Assembly: GCA_003645805.1 (NCBI GenBank)
Contig: QNCL01000039.1
Span: forward strand, 1 to 7,230
DNA length: 7,230 bases
Direction of reading: 5' to 3'
Source: Candidatus Omnitrophota bacterium
GTDB taxonomy: Bacteria; Omnitrophota; 4484-213
Part shown: positions 4,762 through 7,230 of the stretch, in pieces
Position numbering within the stretch: position 1 is the first letter of the stretch
Layout of the letters: every line of letters begins with the position of its first letter
Made by a program: the position numbers and the translations under genes
Notes under the pieces: generated by a model
Seen by the model: only the letters and a program-made list of their open reading frames with translations
Databases searched by the model: none
What the model was told of the DNA's origin: nothing

Positions 4762-7230
4762 CTAAACCTGTTGTATAAGAACCTGCTGTGCTTTTAATAT
4801 ATCCTGATATCTCTCTAAGAAATCTAAGATTGTGGGTTTAACCGCCAAGAAGGTCTGGGTTTTCGTTGCTTCGGAGAAAAGGGTCTCTATTTCCTCCTTT
4901 TTTATCTTTCCTTCATAATGTCTGGTTAACCAAGCATATAGCCTCTGGGGAGAAATCCTCTCATCTGCCAGAAGGTCTAATCCTGACACAATAGAGAGAA
5001 GGGCAAAGGATATCTCATCAGGACTGGGGCTTTCTACCTTGATCAGCCTATCGGTGGGGATACCTGCCCACCATCTTTCACCTGTCCACCATCTTTCACG
5101 CACCCCTTCCTCCTTTGCAATCACCGCTACGATACTCTTTTGCCAACCTTCCTCTCTTTTTTTCTCCTCAATCTCCTGCCTTGCTTTCTCTGAAGTAGTT
5201 AGAGCAATATTCTCCATCTGTTCGCTTATCTTCGTTAAATACGCAACGGCTTTAGCCACTCTCCTTCCTTCCTGCGAGGGAATTACTATCTTTAACGGCT
5301 CGGAAAACCTCTCTCTCTTGCCTAAGGTGTTATTCAGGTTGCTTAAAAACCTCTCCAGACCTACTACTCTTACCCTTCCTTTCTCGTCAAAGAGCACATA
5401 GAAATCCACATAAAGAGTTTTGTCTGAACTCCGTAACCTTGCCAATTGCTCCTTCCCGAGCATCTTTGCTAAATCTGTTTCTATAAGAGGCTGAACCTCC
5501 TCTTCTTCAACCTCCCTCAAAGCCTGAGCAAACTCTGTTTCATACTCATAAGGACGATTGAGAAAATCTAACTTCTCAGGGGTTTTTATCAACCCATATA
5601 TAGGTTTGTCCTTGCTCAAGCCAAAGGCTATTGTCTGCTCGGGCGTAAAAACTCTTATGGGCGGATGAGTGCTGTAGTGCGGATTGGGAACAAATCTTAC
5701 TCCTCCCTTCTCGTCTTTTGTCAAATAATACATTGCTCCCTGCTTCTCCTGCATCTGTTCATATTCAGATTTAACCCTTGTGCTCACCCAGTTTGCCATT
5801 ACCAGAGGTTTTTCGCTGTTAGGATTTACAGTAATATGTCCATACTCAGGGGGTATCACTACCTTATCCCCCTCTCTGGCGTGAACTACGATAAAATCTG
5901 AACCGTCTCTTTTCTGCAAGAGATAATAAGCCTCACCATAAAGCACTGCATATACCTCCGGATAGAATGAACGATGAAAGTGTCCCGCAGTCTTAACAAA
6001 CTCCTCCCCTAATACCCCCGGGGGGATAACCGTAATGTCATATCTCAACTCCTTCTCCTCGGCTGTCTTTCGATCCTCGGAAGAGAAAAATACTCCTCGA
6101 TACATATAGTAGATTACGGGATTCGGGGGAAACTGATAGGGCTTCTGAAAGACCTCAGGGTCTTTCAGCACCTCTATCAGTCCAATACTATCTCCTCGTC
6201 TGTCATCTGGTTTCAATAACCGCACCGTGGGGTTAATCTCTTTCCCGGCAAAAAGAATCCTCCAATCTTTCTTTCTCAACTTTATAGGTAGACCGCTGAC
6301 TTTCTGCAGGTCGATCTCCTCTGGCGAGAGTTTTGCTTGGGCAAATCTCCTAATCTCCTCTTCTGACGCCCTTGCTTTGTATTGGGTAAGCAATCTATCA
6401 TAGACCTCCATCCTTCCTTGATTTGCCTTAAAACTCAGATATGCACCTCCTCCTGTTATCAACTCTACCCGAGAAGAGACTCCTACCCTCTGAGCATCTA
6501 TTGCGCTATCCCCTCCGGCAATCAGTGCCTTTATCTCGCCTTTATCTGCGCGCTTACTGATAAACCTAAGCAGTTCATCTGTGCCTCTCTGAAACTCTAC
6601 CACATCAGTCTTTCCCATTGAGCCATTCCAATCTATCTTTTTAGCCTTGGCAATCAACGCCTTTGCTTGCTCAATTGCTTTCTCTCCAATATCCAGAACC
6701 ACATATCCTTCGGGCACTGGATTACTCTCCGAGATATCAAAAGAGTAATGAATATCTCTATACTCCTCTTTGCCCTCCGCATTCGTGCTTACTCGAGCAA
6801 TGCTAAGGTTGGAAGGCAAGATTACCCTTTCTTCCAGTCCTAATTCTTCTATTTTCCTCAAGATAGCCTTTGCCACCTCTATTTCCTGCTCGCTACACCC
6901 CCGAGAGTTACCCAACTCTAAACCTTTAGCAGCCAGAAAGGCGTTGAGCATTGTTCCCCCTATAAAGATCTTCTTATCCTTGATCTGCTCAGCAGTAAGC
7001 AGATCCCCATAAAGAGCGAACATCTTGCCTTCTGACTTGGCAAAGTTTATACTACCATCCTTATTGCGCTTTATCTTATCCACATTCTTAGCCCCTCCAT
7101 AAAAGGTAAGGTCAGAGTCTAAATACCTGCTCATTACCTCTCTCTCTTTTTGAGCAACCGGTCCTATCACAGATAAAGGAGCAAATTGAGAAGCCTTAAG
7201 GGAAGCATCCTTTGGCCTATGGGCTACTGC
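4762..7230 (-). CDS. Phosphoglycerate kinase - cupin-type glucose-6-phosphate isomerase fusion with unassigned C-terminal region (5'-truncated)
   Basis: The frame is open from the right window edge to a TAG at 4762 and gives 822 visible residues, numbered here from the edge. Residues 1-275 are phosphoglycerate kinase from AVAHR onward: YGGAK (44-48) then DKI, IGGTM (90-94), WNGSMG (201-206), AGGDS (238-242) and TGGGA (259-263). PGK converts 1,3-bisphosphoglycerate and ADP to 3-phosphoglycerate and ATP. Some 170 N-terminal residues of PGK should lie outside the window. Residues 310-565 are a cupin-type, archaeal-type glucose-6-phosphate isomerase: PPNPVIYYMYRG (368-379), RYDITVIPPG, GHFH (His417, His419), Glu425 in PEVY, and His465 in YGHITVNP, the metal-ligand set. 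VMANWVS follows. Residues 566-822 match nothing I recognise; they are mostly helical and charged, with a doubled ERWW-G hexapeptide at 712-723. A GTG at 7168-7170 is in frame, but PGK homology continues upstream of it, so it is not the start. PGK contains an insertion of about 22 residues after DKI. No promoter is visible for it here. Confidence 0.9.
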   Translation of the reverse strand, partial: AVAHRPKDASLKASQFAPLSVIGPVAQKEREVMSRYLDSDLTFYGGAKNVDKIKRNKDGSINFAKSEGKMFALYGDLLTAEQIKDKKIFIGGTMLNAFLAAKGLELGNSRGCSEQEIEVAKAILRKIEELGLEERVILPSNLSIARVSTNAEGKEEYRDIHYSFDISESNPVPEGYVVLDIGEKAIEQAKALIAKAKKIDWNGSMGKTDVVEFQRGTDELLRFISKRADKGEIKALIAGGDSAIDAQRVGVSSRVELITGGGAYLSFKANQGRMEVYDRLLTQYKARASEEEIRRFAQAKLSPEEIDLQKVSGLPIKLRKKDWRILFAGKEINPTVRLLKPDDRRGDSIGLIEVLKDPEVFQKPYQFPPNPVIYYMYRGVFFSSEDRKTAEEKELRYDITVIPPGVLGEEFVKTAGHFHRSFYPEVYAVLYGEAYYLLQKRDGSDFIVVHAREGDKVVIPPEYGHITVNPNSEKPLVMANWVSTRVKSEYEQMQEKQGAMYYLTKDEKGGVRFVPNPHYSTHPPIRVFTPEQTIAFGLSKDKPIYGLIKTPEKLDFLNRPYEYETEFAQALREVEEEEVQPLIETDLAKMLGKEQLARLRSSDKTLYVDFYVLFDEKGRVRVVGLERFLSNLNNTLGKRERFSEPLKIVIPSQEGRRVAKAVAYLTKISEQMENIALTTSEKARQEIEEKKREEGWQKSIVAVIAKEEGVRERWWTGERWWAGIPTDRLIKVESPSPDEISFALLSIVSGLDLLADERISPQRLYAWLTRHYEGKIKKEEIETLFSEATKTQTFLAVKPTILDFLERYQDILKAQQVLIQQV
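5062..5099. repeat. 18-bp tandem duplication within the fusion gene
   Basis: Two 20-base segments, 5062-5081 and 5080-5099, differ at one base and are offset by 18, so the stretch is about 2.1 copies of an 18-bp unit. On the coding strand it preserves frame and encodes ERWWTG followed by ERWWAG. It lies in the unassigned C-terminal region, downstream of both enzyme domains. Confidence 0.85.

Noticed and set aside
7168..7170. GTG as the start of the PGK-GPI protein
   Set aside because: The frame stays open to the window edge and the upstream residues (AVAHRPKDAS and following) still match PGK, so the gene begins outside the window.

Overview
The window looks like chromosome from an anaerobic bacterium. 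The partial ribosomal protein gene at the left edge is bL28, which is bacterial. Beside it is an oxygen-sensitive homocysteine pathway best known from methanogens and sulfate reducers. The base composition is moderately AT-rich, genes are tightly packed, and Shine-Dalgarno sites and sigma70-type promoters are clear. The large enzyme-fusion protein at the right would fit a deep-branching candidate phylum such as Omnitrophota, but that placement is an inference and not shown by the sequence.

Layout. Positions 2-220 (+) hold the 3' end of rpmB. Facing it across 19 bases is a minus-strand operon that reads right to left from a perfect-consensus promoter (TTGACA-17-TATAAT, 4105-4133). Its order is galT (4046-3150, apparently frameshifted near its 3' end), a DUF39/COG1900 homocysteine-synthesis protein (3094-1949), a NIL-domain double [4Fe-4S] ferredoxin (1947-1510) and an RnfC-like flavin/iron-sulfur oxidoreductase (1523-240). 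The last three are separated by 1 base or overlap by 14 bases. The galT tail restored by correcting the frameshift ends 11 bases before DUF39. The 4047-4308 intergenic region also carries a divergent promoter (4190-4219) for a small lipoprotein gene (4309-4743, +). A perfect 23-bp palindrome lies between the two promoters. The right third (4762-7230, -) is one open frame running off the window edge. It encodes phosphoglycerate kinase fused to a cupin-type (archaeal-type) glucose-6-phosphate isomerase, followed by about 255 residues I cannot assign.

How the genes may work together. DUF39 and NIL-ferredoxin proteins form the core of the direct sulfur-insertion route from aspartate semialdehyde to homocysteine. 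That chemistry needs electrons, and a solitary rnfC translationally coupled to the ferredoxin suggests a dedicated electron-input subunit. No other rnf gene is visible. galT and the PGK-GPI fusion belong to sugar metabolism. The lipoprotein is of unknown function.

The most notable points are the PGK-GPI fusion with its unassigned tail, the RnfC/NIL-ferredoxin/DUF39 cluster, and the palindrome between the divergent promoters. I saw no tRNA, rRNA, CRISPR array, insertion sequence or convincing intrinsic terminator.
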